64,000 bases of DNA from Lysobacter sp. (GTDB taxonomy: Bacteria; Pseudomonadota; Gammaproteobacteria; Xanthomonadales; Xanthomonadaceae). The notes beneath the pieces are model-generated. The model was not told the DNA's origin. It ran no database searches and saw only the letters and a list, made by a program, of their open reading frames with translations. The stretch is from the NCBI GenBank assembly GCA_013141175.1, contig JABFRN010000001.1, positions 2,737,234-2,801,233 on the forward strand, written 5' to 3'. The translations under genes were made by a program, and so were the position numbers. Shown here piece after piece: positions 34,019 to 42,835 of the stretch (its first letter is position 1; each line of letters opens with the position of its first letter).

Positions 34019-34622
34019 CGCGCCACCAGCCGATCAGCCATGCGGTGCCGCCATGGTGAATCCAGTCTTTGCGCAGGCCGGGCACGGCATCCAGATGCGG
34101 GCCGATCCGCCCGCAGGCCGGCGCGAAGAACGTGACCAGCCCGTTGCGACCGAGCTGGCGCATCCGCGCGATCGTTTTTTCCGGCTCGCTGAGGTAGTAA
34201 AGCACCTCGCAGGCGGTGACGAGGTCGAAACGGTGGCGGGCATCGCCCCAGGGCTGGCCGAAGATGTCGGTGGCTTCGAACTGCGCCTGCGGCAGACGTT
34301 TGCGCGCGCGTTCGACCGCCTGCTGGCTGACATCGACGCCGTACTGCGCGTCGCTGAGCCGGGCCAGATACTCGGTCTGGTGGCCTTCTCCGCAGCCGAG
34401 CTCGAGCACCGAGCCGACCCGGCCGAACGCCTGTTCGATGACACGATTGGTCGCTTCGAAGCGTGCGCGTTCCAGTTCCGAGGCCATGTTCCATGGGTCT
34501 TCGACGGTATAGGCCAGATCGAGGCGGTCGAAATTGTCGCTGCCGCCAACGCCGCGCAGGGCGTATTTCATCCACAGTCGACGGCGCGCCTTGCGCAGCA
34601 GGGTGATGGCCTTGGGAAACAT
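34011..34622 (-). CDS. SAM-dependent methyltransferase (NodS-like)
   Basis: A 203-residue class I methyltransferase: motif I as VLELGCGEGHQTEYLA, motif II as QYGVDVSQQAVERA, and FDLVTACEVLYYLSEPEKT for motifs IV/V. The layout matches NodS-like N-methyltransferases, which often lie beside deacetylases in polysaccharide loci; N-methylation of a deacetylated amino sugar is therefore a reasonable guess. It ends inside the start of the GT-B gene. Confidence 0.85.
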   Translation of the reverse strand: MFPKAITLLRKARRRLWMKYALRGVGGSDNFDRLDLAYTVEDPWNMASELERARFEATNRVIEQAFGRVGSVLELGCGEGHQTEYLARLSDAQYGVDVSQQAVERARKRLPQAQFEATDIFGQPWGDARHRFDLVTACEVLYYLSEPEKTIARMRQLGRNGLVTFFAPACGRIGPHLDAVPGLRKDWIHHGGTAWLIGWWRDE

Positions 34623-34634
34623 GCCGATGCCCGA

Positions 34635-35372
34635 TCAGTCGCAGTCGCGGTCGTCTGGCGCAACGGCGCGCGCGCGCGCATCGCGCGCAGCCGAGACGCG
34701 CAGCGGGCGCAGCGGCGAGCTGTACCAGTCCACGACTTTGTCGCAGCGGAATTCGACCCACGACGGGCCATAGCTCCAGCGCAGCGCATGCATATCGAGC
34801 GGTTCCCCCAGAATATCCCGCACCGTGTTTTTCCCCATGCCCGGCGCGATCGCCAGCGTCGCCGGCAGGGGCTTCGCAGTGCGCGCGGGTTGTGTGCCGC
34901 GGTCGCCGGACGTTTCGATCGCGGCGACTCGGCCTGCACCCGCGCCGGCAGCGCGATCGCGGCCGTGTTCGGGCTTGTTCTCCACCACCCGCCAGCCCAG
35001 CACGGCGATGGCGACCAGCGATACTGTCACGAAGTAACGGGATATTCTGCCAAATCCGGACGCCGGGAGCGGGTTCGGGTGCGGATCGCCCGCAAATGAA
35101 GGGCTGCCGGCATCGGTTCCGAGCCGTTCCGGCGACAGCTGGCCGGAGGGCATCGCACCGGGCATCCGCCGATAGCGCATGTGGAAATCCAGCGCCGCAT
35201 CGTAGAGGCGGTTCAATTGCTGCAGCTGTCCGGTATCCTCTGCGCTCCCGCCCTGGTCCGGGTGGAGTTTCGATACGCGTCGCCGCCACGCACCGCGCAA
35301 TTCGGCGAGCGAGCAGGTCGAATCGATCCCGAGTTCGCGATACAGCGCTCCGAAATCGGTGTCTTCGGCCAT
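34635..35372 (-). CDS. Membrane-anchored J-domain protein
   Basis: A 245-residue protein. Residues 1-65 form a J domain with the HPD motif (KLHPDQGG), which stimulates Hsp70 ATPase. A membrane helix follows at about 110-127 (YFVTVSLVAIAVLGWRVV). The last 80 residues (MGKNTVRDILGEPLDMHALRW and so on) resemble the BamE/SmpA-type fold in which G-x-x-x-x-x-V-x-x-x-LG-x-P precedes a W-x-Y strand. GGAG precedes the ATG at 35372. It lies 12 bp from the NodS-like gene and divergent from the deacetylase. A role in the polysaccharide pathway is not evident. Confidence 0.82.
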   Translation of the reverse strand: MAEDTDFGALYRELGIDSTCSLAELRGAWRRRVSKLHPDQGGSAEDTGQLQQLNRLYDAALDFHMRYRRMPGAMPSGQLSPERLGTDAGSPSFAGDPHPNPLPASGFGRISRYFVTVSLVAIAVLGWRVVENKPEHGRDRAAGAGAGRVAAIETSGDRGTQPARTAKPLPATLAIAPGMGKNTVRDILGEPLDMHALRWSYGPSWVEFRCDKVVDWYSSPLRPLRVSAARDARARAVAPDDRDCD

Positions 35373-35500
35373 CTCCGCTCCATCGCTGGTGTTCGTGCAA
35401 GGCGCGCAGTGGACCGCGTTCGCCGACTGAATGCAAGCAGCCCCGCAGCGTCCGGACATTGGCGGAAAATGCGTTGTGCGTTGAAGACACAGGGGGTGGA

Positions 35501-36598
35501 ATGAGCGGTACGGTTGGGGATGCTGGGATCCGGTCGGGCGAAATGCCGCTGGCCGGTCGTCGGCCACGGTTGGCGCGCGCCTGTGCACGCGCGGGCCTGC
35601 TGCCGCTGATCGCGCGGGTACGGGCGGCGTTGCGCCATGATCTGCGCATTCTTGCCTATCACCGCGTGCTGGATGACGCCGAACCGGCCGGCTTCCGTTT
35701 CGACCCCGAACTGATCAGCGCGTCCAGCGACGCCTTCCGCCAGCAGTTGGCCATCGTCAAGCGCCGCTTCGCGCCGATGCGTTTCGACGAGCTGATCGAT
35801 TGCCTGGATCGCGGACGGGCCGTGCCGCGACGTGCGGTGCTGATCACCTTCGACGATGGCTACGACGACAACTATCGCTGCGCATGGCCGATCCTGCGCG
35901 ATGCCGGCCTGTCGGCGATGTTCTTCGTGTCCACCGGGCATATCGATTCGGGTCGGCCCTACGCCTACGACTGGCTGGTGCATATGCTGTGCACGACCCG
36001 CGCCGGATCGCTGCAGGCGCCGGAATTGGGCATCGAATGGGCATTGCCGGACGATCTGGGCGCACGTCGCGCGCTGGCCGCCCGACTGCTCGACGGCATA
36101 AAAGCGCTCGATGCGGATGCGCAGCAGGCGTTGATCGACCGGTTGCAGCGCGAATGGTCGCTGCCGTCGGATGCCGGGCATGCCGATTGCCGGCCGATGA
36201 CATGGGCGCAACTGCGCGAAATGCATGCGGGAGGCATGGAGGTCGGCTCGCACGGCGTGGATCACCGCATGCTCGCGAAAATGCCGCGTGCGGCGATGCG
36301 CGAGGAAGTCGCGGCCTCCAAGCGCACGATCGAACGCGAACTCGGCAACGAAGCGCGGGTCATCTCGTATCCGGTCGGCGGCGCCGATGCCTACGACGAG
36401 GAGGTCGTCGGCGCCGTGCGCGATGCGGGCTACCGGATGGCCTGCAGTTATCTCGCCGGCCCGGAGGGACTGCATCCGGATGCCCGTTACGCGATGCGAC
36501 GCATTCCGGTCGAGCGGCAGATGGACGCGGACTGGTTCGAAAGCATGCTCGCGTTGCCGGAAGTCTTCTGCCATCGCTCGCGCACGCGGGGCGGGTAA
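35501..36598 (+). CDS. NodB-type polysaccharide deacetylase
   Basis: A 365-residue protein with ILAYHRVLDD, catalytic motif LITFDDGYDDN, MEVGSHGVDHRML (zinc-binding HxxxH) and ISYPVGGADAYD for motif 3. A strong AGGGGGTGG sequence precedes the ATG at 35501. It leads a six-gene plus-strand run, ending with the family 4 glycosyltransferase at 42032, in which the downstream overlaps are 4 bp. No signal peptide, so it probably acts on lipid-linked intermediates at the cytosolic face or is membrane-associated. Confidence 0.9.
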   Translation: MSGTVGDAGIRSGEMPLAGRRPRLARACARAGLLPLIARVRAALRHDLRILAYHRVLDDAEPAGFRFDPELISASSDAFRQQLAIVKRRFAPMRFDELIDCLDRGRAVPRRAVLITFDDGYDDNYRCAWPILRDAGLSAMFFVSTGHIDSGRPYAYDWLVHMLCTTRAGSLQAPELGIEWALPDDLGARRALAARLLDGIKALDADAQQALIDRLQREWSLPSDAGHADCRPMTWAQLREMHAGGMEVGSHGVDHRMLAKMPRAAMREEVAASKRTIERELGNEARVISYPVGGADAYDEEVVGAVRDAGYRMACSYLAGPEGLHPDARYAMRRIPVERQMDADWFESMLALPEVFCHRSRTRGG

Positions 36599-36605
36599 GC
36601 GCGTC

Positions 36606-37988
36606 ATGTTCATCGCGATGCTGCTCTATCTGTTGCTGGTGCTGATCCGGCCGCAGGACTATCCGGCGCTGGTCGACAGCGTCGGCCTGCCGCTGCAGCC
36701 GATCATGCTGATCACCGCCGCCGGGTTCTGGCTGCTGTCGCCGCGGAAGCATTTCGATGCGCCGCAGTATCCGCTGTTGATGATGTTTTTCGGCGTGATG
36801 CTGGTGTCCCATGTATTCAACGGCTGGATCGGCGGCGCGATCGAGCAGATCGGCAAGTTCGCGCCGGTGGTGCTGGCGTTCGTGGTGTTCGCCAACGGGC
36901 TGGATCGTCGCGGCCGGGTGTTGAAGATCATGGCGACGTTCGCGCTGTGCGCTGCGGTGCTGGCGGTGCACGGGATCGAGCAGCGGCAGACCGGGCTGGG
37001 CTGGACCGGCGTCGAAATGTCCCAGGGCACGCGGATCCAATACGTCGGCATCTTCAACGACCCCAACGATCTCGGCCTGCTGTTCGTGAGCTGCATCCCG
37101 ATGGCCGCCTATCTCAGCAGTCGCGGCGGTCTGCTGGGGCTGCGCCGGCTGTTCTGGCTCGCGATCACCGGCGTGCTGATATATGGCGTGTATCTCACCG
37201 ACTCGCGCGGCGCGCTGCTCGCGCTGCTGGCGGTGATGGGCGTGTACATCTGGCAGCGCAAGGGCGTCATCGTGGCGGGTACGCTGGGTGCGATGGCGGT
37301 GGCGGTGCTGTTGGCGCTGCCGTCGCGATTCAGCGAGATCGATGCCGAAGAGGAATCCGCGCAGGGACGCATCGAATCCTGGTACGAAGGATTGCAGATG
37401 TTCCAGGGGCATCCGGTCTTCGGCGTCGGGCCCGATCAATACACCGACTACAACCCGCTGACCGCGCACAACTCGTTCGTACTGATTCTCGCCGAGACCG
37501 GTATCATCGGCTACACCCTGTGGCTCGCGTTCGTGGTGTATTGCTTCCGGATGATGTGGACGGGGTCGCGGCCACAGGCCATGCAGGCATGGGAAGAACA
37601 GGGCGATGAAAACCCTGGCGCGGGCGATCCCGAAATGGACTTGCTTGAATCAGGCTTGGTCGAAACGGACCTGGTCGAAATGGACTCGTTCGAAATGGAC
37701 GTCGAAGCGCTCGATGCGCGCATCGAGGAAGGTCGTGCGATCGCGATGACGCTGCTGCTGTCGCTGATCGGTTTCTTCATCGCAGCGTTCTTCCTGAGCC
37801 GGAGTTACGTCATCATCCTGTACCTGCTCACTGCGCTGGTGGTCGCGCATTACGCCGATATCCGGCGCGACGACCCGGGTCTGCCGCGCTTCGCGCTTGC
37901 CGACGACATCCTCCTCTGGCCGGCCGTGGGCCTGGGCAGCGCCATCTTTCTCTACATCGTGGTCAAGGTTCTTCTGGTGATGCAATGA
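36606..37988 (+). CDS. O-antigen ligase/Wzy-type polymerase
   Basis: A 460-residue protein with about eleven membrane helices. The Wzy_C signature is clear: YLTDSRGALLALLAV, then GRIESWYEGLQMF, and FGVGPDQYTDYNPL with AHNSFVLILAETG. An odd feature is an acidic insert between the last helices made of five 15-bp tandem repeats (37632-37706). It would polymerise lipid-linked repeat units at the periplasmic face. It ends in ATGA shared with the flippase gene. Confidence 0.9.
   Translation: MFIAMLLYLLLVLIRPQDYPALVDSVGLPLQPIMLITAAGFWLLSPRKHFDAPQYPLLMMFFGVMLVSHVFNGWIGGAIEQIGKFAPVVLAFVVFANGLDRRGRVLKIMATFALCAAVLAVHGIEQRQTGLGWTGVEMSQGTRIQYVGIFNDPNDLGLLFVSCIPMAAYLSSRGGLLGLRRLFWLAITGVLIYGVYLTDSRGALLALLAVMGVYIWQRKGVIVAGTLGAMAVAVLLALPSRFSEIDAEEESAQGRIESWYEGLQMFQGHPVFGVGPDQYTDYNPLTAHNSFVLILAETGIIGYTLWLAFVVYCFRMMWTGSRPQAMQAWEEQGDENPGAGDPEMDLLESGLVETDLVEMDSFEMDVEALDARIEEGRAIAMTLLLSLIGFFIAAFFLSRSYVIILYLLTALVVAHYADIRRDDPGLPRFALADDILLWPAVGLGSAIFLYIVVKVLLVMQ
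37632..37706 (+). repeat. Five tandem 15-bp repeats inside the polymerase gene
   Basis: Units start GAAATGGACTTGCTT, GAATCAGGCTTGGTC, GAAACGGACCTGGTC, GAAATGGACTCGTTC and GAAATGGACGTCGAA, and encode EMDLL, ESGLV, ETDLV, EMDSF and EMDVE. The unit length is a multiple of three, so copy number can change without a frameshift. The stretch lies in a loop before the final membrane helices. Confidence 0.85.
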
Positions 37989-39535
37989 CGCTCCGCGCGC
38001 GCACGCTCCGCAATACGCTGTTCTCTTCGGTGGCGATGTACACCGAATTCGCGCTCGGCATGCTGACGTCGATCGTCATCGCCCGTCATCTCGGCCCGGA
38101 AGGTTTCGGCGCCTACAGCGCGGTCATCTGGCTGGTCGGGATGGGCGTGGCCGCGACCAACTCGGGCACCGCCAGCGCGGCGATCAAATTCGTCGCGGAA
38201 CTGCGCGGCGGCGGCCGGGAGTCGCTGGTGCGGCCGTTGATCGCCTATCTGCGTCGCGCGCAACGCCTGTTCCTTGCGGCGGTGCTGCTGGTCGGCGCGA
38301 TGGCGCTGTGGCTGGCGGGGCATCGGGTGGCGCCCGATTTCCATCATGGGATGCTGTTCGTGTTCCTGGTGGTCGCGGTGTCGCTGCGCGCCGGCTACAT
38401 GTTCAACATCGGCGTGGCCAAGGGCCTGGAGAATTTCCGGATCAATGCGATGGTCGCGCTGTTGTCGACACCGCTGAATCTGGCGATGGTGATGCTGGTG
38501 ATGTGGTTCGACATGCCGGTGGAGTGGCTGCTCGGGGTGTTCCTGGTGTCGAGCGTGGTGTTCTATACGATGTCGCTCGCGCAGGTGCGGCCCTTGTTGC
38601 CGCCGGGCGAGGACCGCCCCAGCCTGCCGGAGGATCTGGTGCCGCGCGTGCGCCGGCAGATGTTGTACAGCACCCTGATCGTCACGGTCGGTTTCATGGC
38701 CGCCAGCGAAATCGAAGTGCTGTTCCTCACCGCATACGCGGACCCGCACGCCGCCGGCCAGTTCAAGGTCGGTTACCAGTTGGCCAGCGGCGCAACGACG
38801 CTGGTGCCGGGCGTGTTCGGCGCATTGCTGCTGCCGATGATGGCGAATGCCTTGAGCCAGGGGCGCGAAGTCGCGGGCCGGCGTTTCGCTGCATCCACGG
38901 CCTATCTCGCGCTGCTGGCGCTACCGCTGGTGGCGTTCGGCGTGGTGCTGGCGAAGCCGCTGATCGGCCTGTTGTACGGCAGCGAATATGACGAAGCCGC
39001 CGCGGTGTTCGCGGTATGCCTGGCCGGCACCGCGATCGCGACCTCGGCGCAGGGCGGGTCGAGCCTGCTGATCAGCGCCGACCGCCAGCGCGCGGTGTTG
39101 ATCATGGTGATCTGTTTCGGCGTACTGAAACTCGCGCTGGATGCCTGGCTCATCCGCGTCGACGGTCTGCACGGGGCGATGATCGCTTTCTTCACCGTTT
39201 CGATCTTCAATGCGATCGCCTATGTGACGATGGCGACCCGGGTCAGCGGCATCTCGCCCGATTGGGCACGCATCCTGCGCACGCTGCTGGCGAGCGTGCT
39301 GGCGGTGCTGCCGCTGTGGCCGCTGGTGCCGCACCTGCAGGCATGGGCCGCGCTGCTCGCTGGCGCGGTCATCGGCGGTGCGCTGTACCTGCCGCTGACG
39401 CTGTCGCTGGGCTGCTGGACGCGCAACGACATCGCGCACATGCAGCAGTTGCACCAGCGTCTGCTGAAGGGGCAGCCGCGCTTCGGCGCGCGCCTGCTTT
39501 CATGGGCGCATGCGCGCGCGGGAGTGCCGGTATGA
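37985..39535 (+). CDS. Wzx-type polysaccharide flippase (MOP superfamily)
   Basis: A 516-residue protein with about 12-14 membrane helices. The N-terminal pattern LRNTLFSSVAMYTEFALGMLTSIVIARHLGPEGFG is typical of the oligosaccharide flippase family, as is LIGLLYGSEYDEAAAVFAVCLAG in the second half. It moves undecaprenyl-linked repeat units across the inner membrane. It overlaps the neighbouring genes by 4 bp on both sides (ATGA). Confidence 0.93.
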   Translation: MTLRARTLRNTLFSSVAMYTEFALGMLTSIVIARHLGPEGFGAYSAVIWLVGMGVAATNSGTASAAIKFVAELRGGGRESLVRPLIAYLRRAQRLFLAAVLLVGAMALWLAGHRVAPDFHHGMLFVFLVVAVSLRAGYMFNIGVAKGLENFRINAMVALLSTPLNLAMVMLVMWFDMPVEWLLGVFLVSSVVFYTMSLAQVRPLLPPGEDRPSLPEDLVPRVRRQMLYSTLIVTVGFMAASEIEVLFLTAYADPHAAGQFKVGYQLASGATTLVPGVFGALLLPMMANALSQGREVAGRRFAASTAYLALLALPLVAFGVVLAKPLIGLLYGSEYDEAAAVFAVCLAGTAIATSAQGGSSLLISADRQRAVLIMVICFGVLKLALDAWLIRVDGLHGAMIAFFTVSIFNAIAYVTMATRVSGISPDWARILRTLLASVLAVLPLWPLVPHLQAWAALLAGAVIGGALYLPLTLSLGCWTRNDIAHMQQLHQRLLKGQPRFGARLLSWAHARAGVPV

Positions 39536-40893
39536 GCGGTGTCTACGAGTCCCTGTTCCGGCGTGCGCTGTATCCGGCCTACGAGTCGGGTCTGCGCAGG
39601 CGCAAGACCTTGGCGTACCTGCGCGAATACGAGCGCGACCAGTGGCGCTCCGCCGATGAGCTCCACGCGCTGCAGTGGAGCAAGCTGCAGCGTCTGATCG
39701 CGCATTGCTGGCAACACGTGCCGTTCTATCGCGAATGGTGGGGGCAGGCCGGTGTGCGGGGCGCGGAAGACATCCGCGGCCCGGAGGACTACGCGCGACT
39801 GCCGTTGTTGACCAAGCCCGTGATCCGCGAGCATTTCGAATCGATGATCGCGCCCGCGTATCGCGATGCGATGTATTTCAAGAGCACCGGCGGTTCGACC
39901 GGTGAGCCGCTGCATTTCGGTTACACGCGCGAGAGCTACGAGCGCCGGGTCGCGGTGATGTTCCGGGGTTACGGCTGGTCCGGCGCGCATCTCGGGCAGC
40001 GCACGGTGTACCTGTGGGGCGCGCCGGTCGCGGCGCCCGCGGGCTTCCGGTTGTTCAAGGATCGTCTCTACCACGCCGCGTTCAATCGACGCATGCTCAA
40101 CGCGTTCGACATGAGCGAACAGCGCATGGCCGAGTATGCCGACGCGATCGATCGATTCAAGCCCGAGACCATCATTTCCTACGTCGGCCCGCTGGTCGAG
40201 CTGGCGCTCTGGATCGAGCGCAACGGCCGCATCATCCATCGCCCGCAGCGCGTTCTCGGTGCCGCGGAAGCATTGCATGCGCATCAGCGCGAACTGTTGC
40301 AGCGCGTATTCGGCGCGCCCGCCTACGACACCTACGGTTGCCGCGAAGTCATGTTGATCGCCGCGGAGTGCGAAGCGCACGATGGCCTGCATATCAACAT
40401 CGATCATCTGCACGTCGGGTTCCACGGCGAAACCGCCTCGATTCACGGCAGCGGCCCGGCCGAACTGGTGGTCACCGATCTGCACAACTTCGGCATGCCG
40501 ATGATGCGGTATCTCAACGGCGATCTCGGTACGCCCGGCGCCAGCACCTGCGCCTGCGGGCGACGGCTTCCGAAGCTGGCCAAGGTCGACGGACGCAAGC
40601 TGGACGCGCTGCGTACCGCCGATGGGCGCGTGCTTCCCGGCGAGTATTTCGTGCATACACTGATGAATTTTTCGACGATCCGCCACTATCAGATCGTGCA
40701 GCGCAGCTTGGATACGATCTTGATGCGGCTGGTGACGAGCGAAGGATTCGACGCCGCTTCGGAAACCACGATCCGCGATGAGATCCGCAAGGTGGTGGGC
40801 GACAGCGTGGCGGTCGAGTTCGAGTATCGCGATGAAATCCCGCTGACCGCCAGCGGCAAGCGCCGCGTCACCATCTGCGAGCTGCCGACGTGA
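39532..40893 (+). CDS. CapK/PaaK-like adenylate-forming enzyme
   Basis: A 453-residue protein of the phenylacetate-CoA ligase-like branch: SKLQRLIAHCWQHVPFYREW near the N-terminus, the nucleotide loop FKSTGGSTGEP (about 118-128), YGCREVMLIAAEC and MMRYLNGDLG. There is a Cys cluster (TCACGRRL) and the C-terminal ASGKRR lysine motif. CapK-type members are common in capsule loci, where their exact reaction is unproven; activation of an acyl substituent is the usual guess. Translationally coupled to both neighbours (ATGA, GTGA). Confidence 0.88.
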   Translation: MSGVYESLFRRALYPAYESGLRRRKTLAYLREYERDQWRSADELHALQWSKLQRLIAHCWQHVPFYREWWGQAGVRGAEDIRGPEDYARLPLLTKPVIREHFESMIAPAYRDAMYFKSTGGSTGEPLHFGYTRESYERRVAVMFRGYGWSGAHLGQRTVYLWGAPVAAPAGFRLFKDRLYHAAFNRRMLNAFDMSEQRMAEYADAIDRFKPETIISYVGPLVELALWIERNGRIIHRPQRVLGAAEALHAHQRELLQRVFGAPAYDTYGCREVMLIAAECEAHDGLHINIDHLHVGFHGETASIHGSGPAELVVTDLHNFGMPMMRYLNGDLGTPGASTCACGRRLPKLAKVDGRKLDALRTADGRVLPGEYFVHTLMNFSTIRHYQIVQRSLDTILMRLVTSEGFDAASETTIRDEIRKVVGDSVAVEFEYRDEIPLTASGKRRVTICELPT

Positions 40894-42032
40894 TCGCCAC
40901 CGGCAAGGACGCTGCGACAGCGATCGATATCGCGCATGTGGTCGAGAATCTCCAGCGCGGAGGTCTCGAGCGGATGGTGATCGATCTTGTCGGCGCCCAG
41001 CAGGCGGCCGGGCATCGCTGCCGGGTCGCCTGTCTGTTCGAGCCCGGCGCGCTCGCGCATGAGCTCGAATCGCAGGGCATCGAGGTGCATGCCTGCCACA
41101 AGCGCAGTGGATTCGATCCCGGCGCGATCGCCAGGCTGCGCGCATGGCTGCGCGCGGTTCCGGGCGCGGTCGTCCATACCCACAATGCCAATGCGCACTA
41201 TCACGCCATCGCCGCTGGCCTGGGCTTGCCGTCGGCGAGTGTGATCAACACCCGCCATGGCATGGGCGCTACGCAGCCCCGCAGTCGCGGCGAGTGGCTG
41301 TATCGCCGGGCGATGGCGCGCACCGATGTGGTCGCAGCCGTCTGCGAGGCGGCACGGGCGCGTTTCGCGCAGCAGGGTGTCCGTCCAAGGAAACGGCTGC
41401 TCGCGGTGCCCAACGGTATCCGCGTCGAGGATTTTTCGTGCGCGTCCGGGGAGCGCCGCGCCGCGTTGCGCAATGTGCTCGGTCTTGCGCCGGACGTGCG
41501 CATCGTAGGCACCGTCGGCCGACTCAACCCGGTCAAGGACCAGGCGACCCTGCTGCGCGCGTTCGCACGCGTGCATGCGGAATCCGCCGACACTGCGCTG
41601 GTGCTGGTCGGCGATGGCGCGTTGCGCGCGACGCTGGAAGCGCAAAGCACCGCGCTCGGTATCGGCGATGCGGTGCGCTTCCTCGGCGATCGCAGCGATG
41701 TGCGCCAGCTGTTGCAGGGTTTCGACATGTTCGTGCTGTCGTCGTTGAGCGAAGGTTATTCGATGGCGCTGCTCGAAGCCTGCGCCGGCGGCCTGCCGAT
41801 CGTGGCCACGGACGTGGGTGGAAACCGCGAGATCGTCGTCGACGGCCGCAACGGCTTCGTGACCGCGCCCGCCGATGAGGAAGCGCTCGCCAAGGCCATG
41901 GCTGCGCTGCTGCGCGAACCCGCGCACGCCGCGCAGATGGGGCAGGCCGGTCGCGACTGGGCGCTGCGCGAAGCGTCGATCGCGACGATGGCGGCACGTT
42001 ACGACGTGCTCTACCGGGACGGCGGGCGATGA
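40890..42032 (+). CDS. Family 4 glycosyltransferase (exosortase-system type)
   Basis: A 380-residue GT-B enzyme: IAHVVENLQRGGLERMVIDL (donor-side Gly loop), INTRHGMG, VPNGIRVEDF, GTVGRLNPVKDQATLLRAF and SSLSEGYSMALLEACAGGLPIVAT. The N-terminal pattern matches the sugar transferase subfamily found in PEP-CTERM/EpsH1 loci. The start is GTG at 40890, overlapping the ligase stop as GTGA. Confidence 0.9.
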   Translation: MIATGKDAATAIDIAHVVENLQRGGLERMVIDLVGAQQAAGHRCRVACLFEPGALAHELESQGIEVHACHKRSGFDPGAIARLRAWLRAVPGAVVHTHNANAHYHAIAAGLGLPSASVINTRHGMGATQPRSRGEWLYRRAMARTDVVAAVCEAARARFAQQGVRPRKRLLAVPNGIRVEDFSCASGERRAALRNVLGLAPDVRIVGTVGRLNPVKDQATLLRAFARVHAESADTALVLVGDGALRATLEAQSTALGIGDAVRFLGDRSDVRQLLQGFDMFVLSSLSEGYSMALLEACAGGLPIVATDVGGNREIVVDGRNGFVTAPADEEALAKAMAALLREPAHAAQMGQAGRDWALREASIATMAARYDVLYRDGGR

Positions 42033-42114
42033 CTTCCGGCATCATTGCGCGCCCGTTCCGGCTCTCCCTGGTCCACAGCCATGGGCCGAATCCGTTTCCA
42101 CTCTTGCTGAAGTC

Positions 42115-42753
42115 ATGAATCCACGCCCCAGGAAACTCAAGGTATTGCGCTGGTTGCCGAGCCGTTGGGTGCTGACCCGCGGCGCACGGCGCGATCGGGT
42201 GCTGCATCTCACCTTCGACGATGGCCCGCACCCGGAGCACACGCCGGCCCTGCTCGATCTGCTTGCGGCGCACCGTGCGAAGGCGACGTTCTTCCTGATC
42301 GGTCGCGAGGCGGAGCGTCATCCGGACGTGGTCGAACGCATCGTGCGCGAGGGCCATGTCCTGGGCAACCATACGTGGAGCCATCCGCAGTTCGATCGCC
42401 TCGATCTGGTGGCGCAGCGCGGGGAGATCGATCGGACCGACCGCCTGCTCGCCGGTTTCGACGGCCTCGCGCGACACGATTTCCGCCCGCCCCGGGGCGT
42501 GCTGCCGCGGCCGATGGTGCTGGACTGCGTCCGCCGCGGCCAGCGTATCGCGTATTGGTCCTATGACAGCCTCGATTACAGCAAACGTCCGGCGAAGGAT
42601 TTGATCGTTTCGGCGCAGCGTTATCCGCCGACGTCCGGCGAGATCCTGCTGATGCACGACGACAGCGCGCTCTCGCTGCAACTGCTGGAAGCGATGCTGC
42701 CCGCGTGGGCGGCAGGCGGGTTCGCGTTCGAACCGCTGAGGCCGCTGCCATGA
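42115..42753 (+). CDS. NodB-type polysaccharide deacetylase (short)
   Basis: A 212-residue protein with the canonical motif order of NodB/chitin deacetylases: LHLTFDDGPHPEHT, LGNHTWSHPQF (zinc HxxxH), RPPRGVLPRPM and LLMHDD. It has no signal peptide. It is the third deacetylase in the locus, and the shortest. The ATG at 42115 has a weak ribosome-binding site, 82 bp after the glycosyltransferase stop. Confidence 0.9.
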   Translation: MNPRPRKLKVLRWLPSRWVLTRGARRDRVLHLTFDDGPHPEHTPALLDLLAAHRAKATFFLIGREAERHPDVVERIVREGHVLGNHTWSHPQFDRLDLVAQRGEIDRTDRLLAGFDGLARHDFRPPRGVLPRPMVLDCVRRGQRIAYWSYDSLDYSKRPAKDLIVSAQRYPPTSGEILLMHDDSALSLQLLEAMLPAWAAGGFAFEPLRPLP

Positions 42754-42835
42754 GCGCGCATCGACATACGGCCTCCAGGGGGGATGGCATGAACATGGGT
42801 CGAAAGAACCGGGATGTGAACAACAGGACGTGGCC

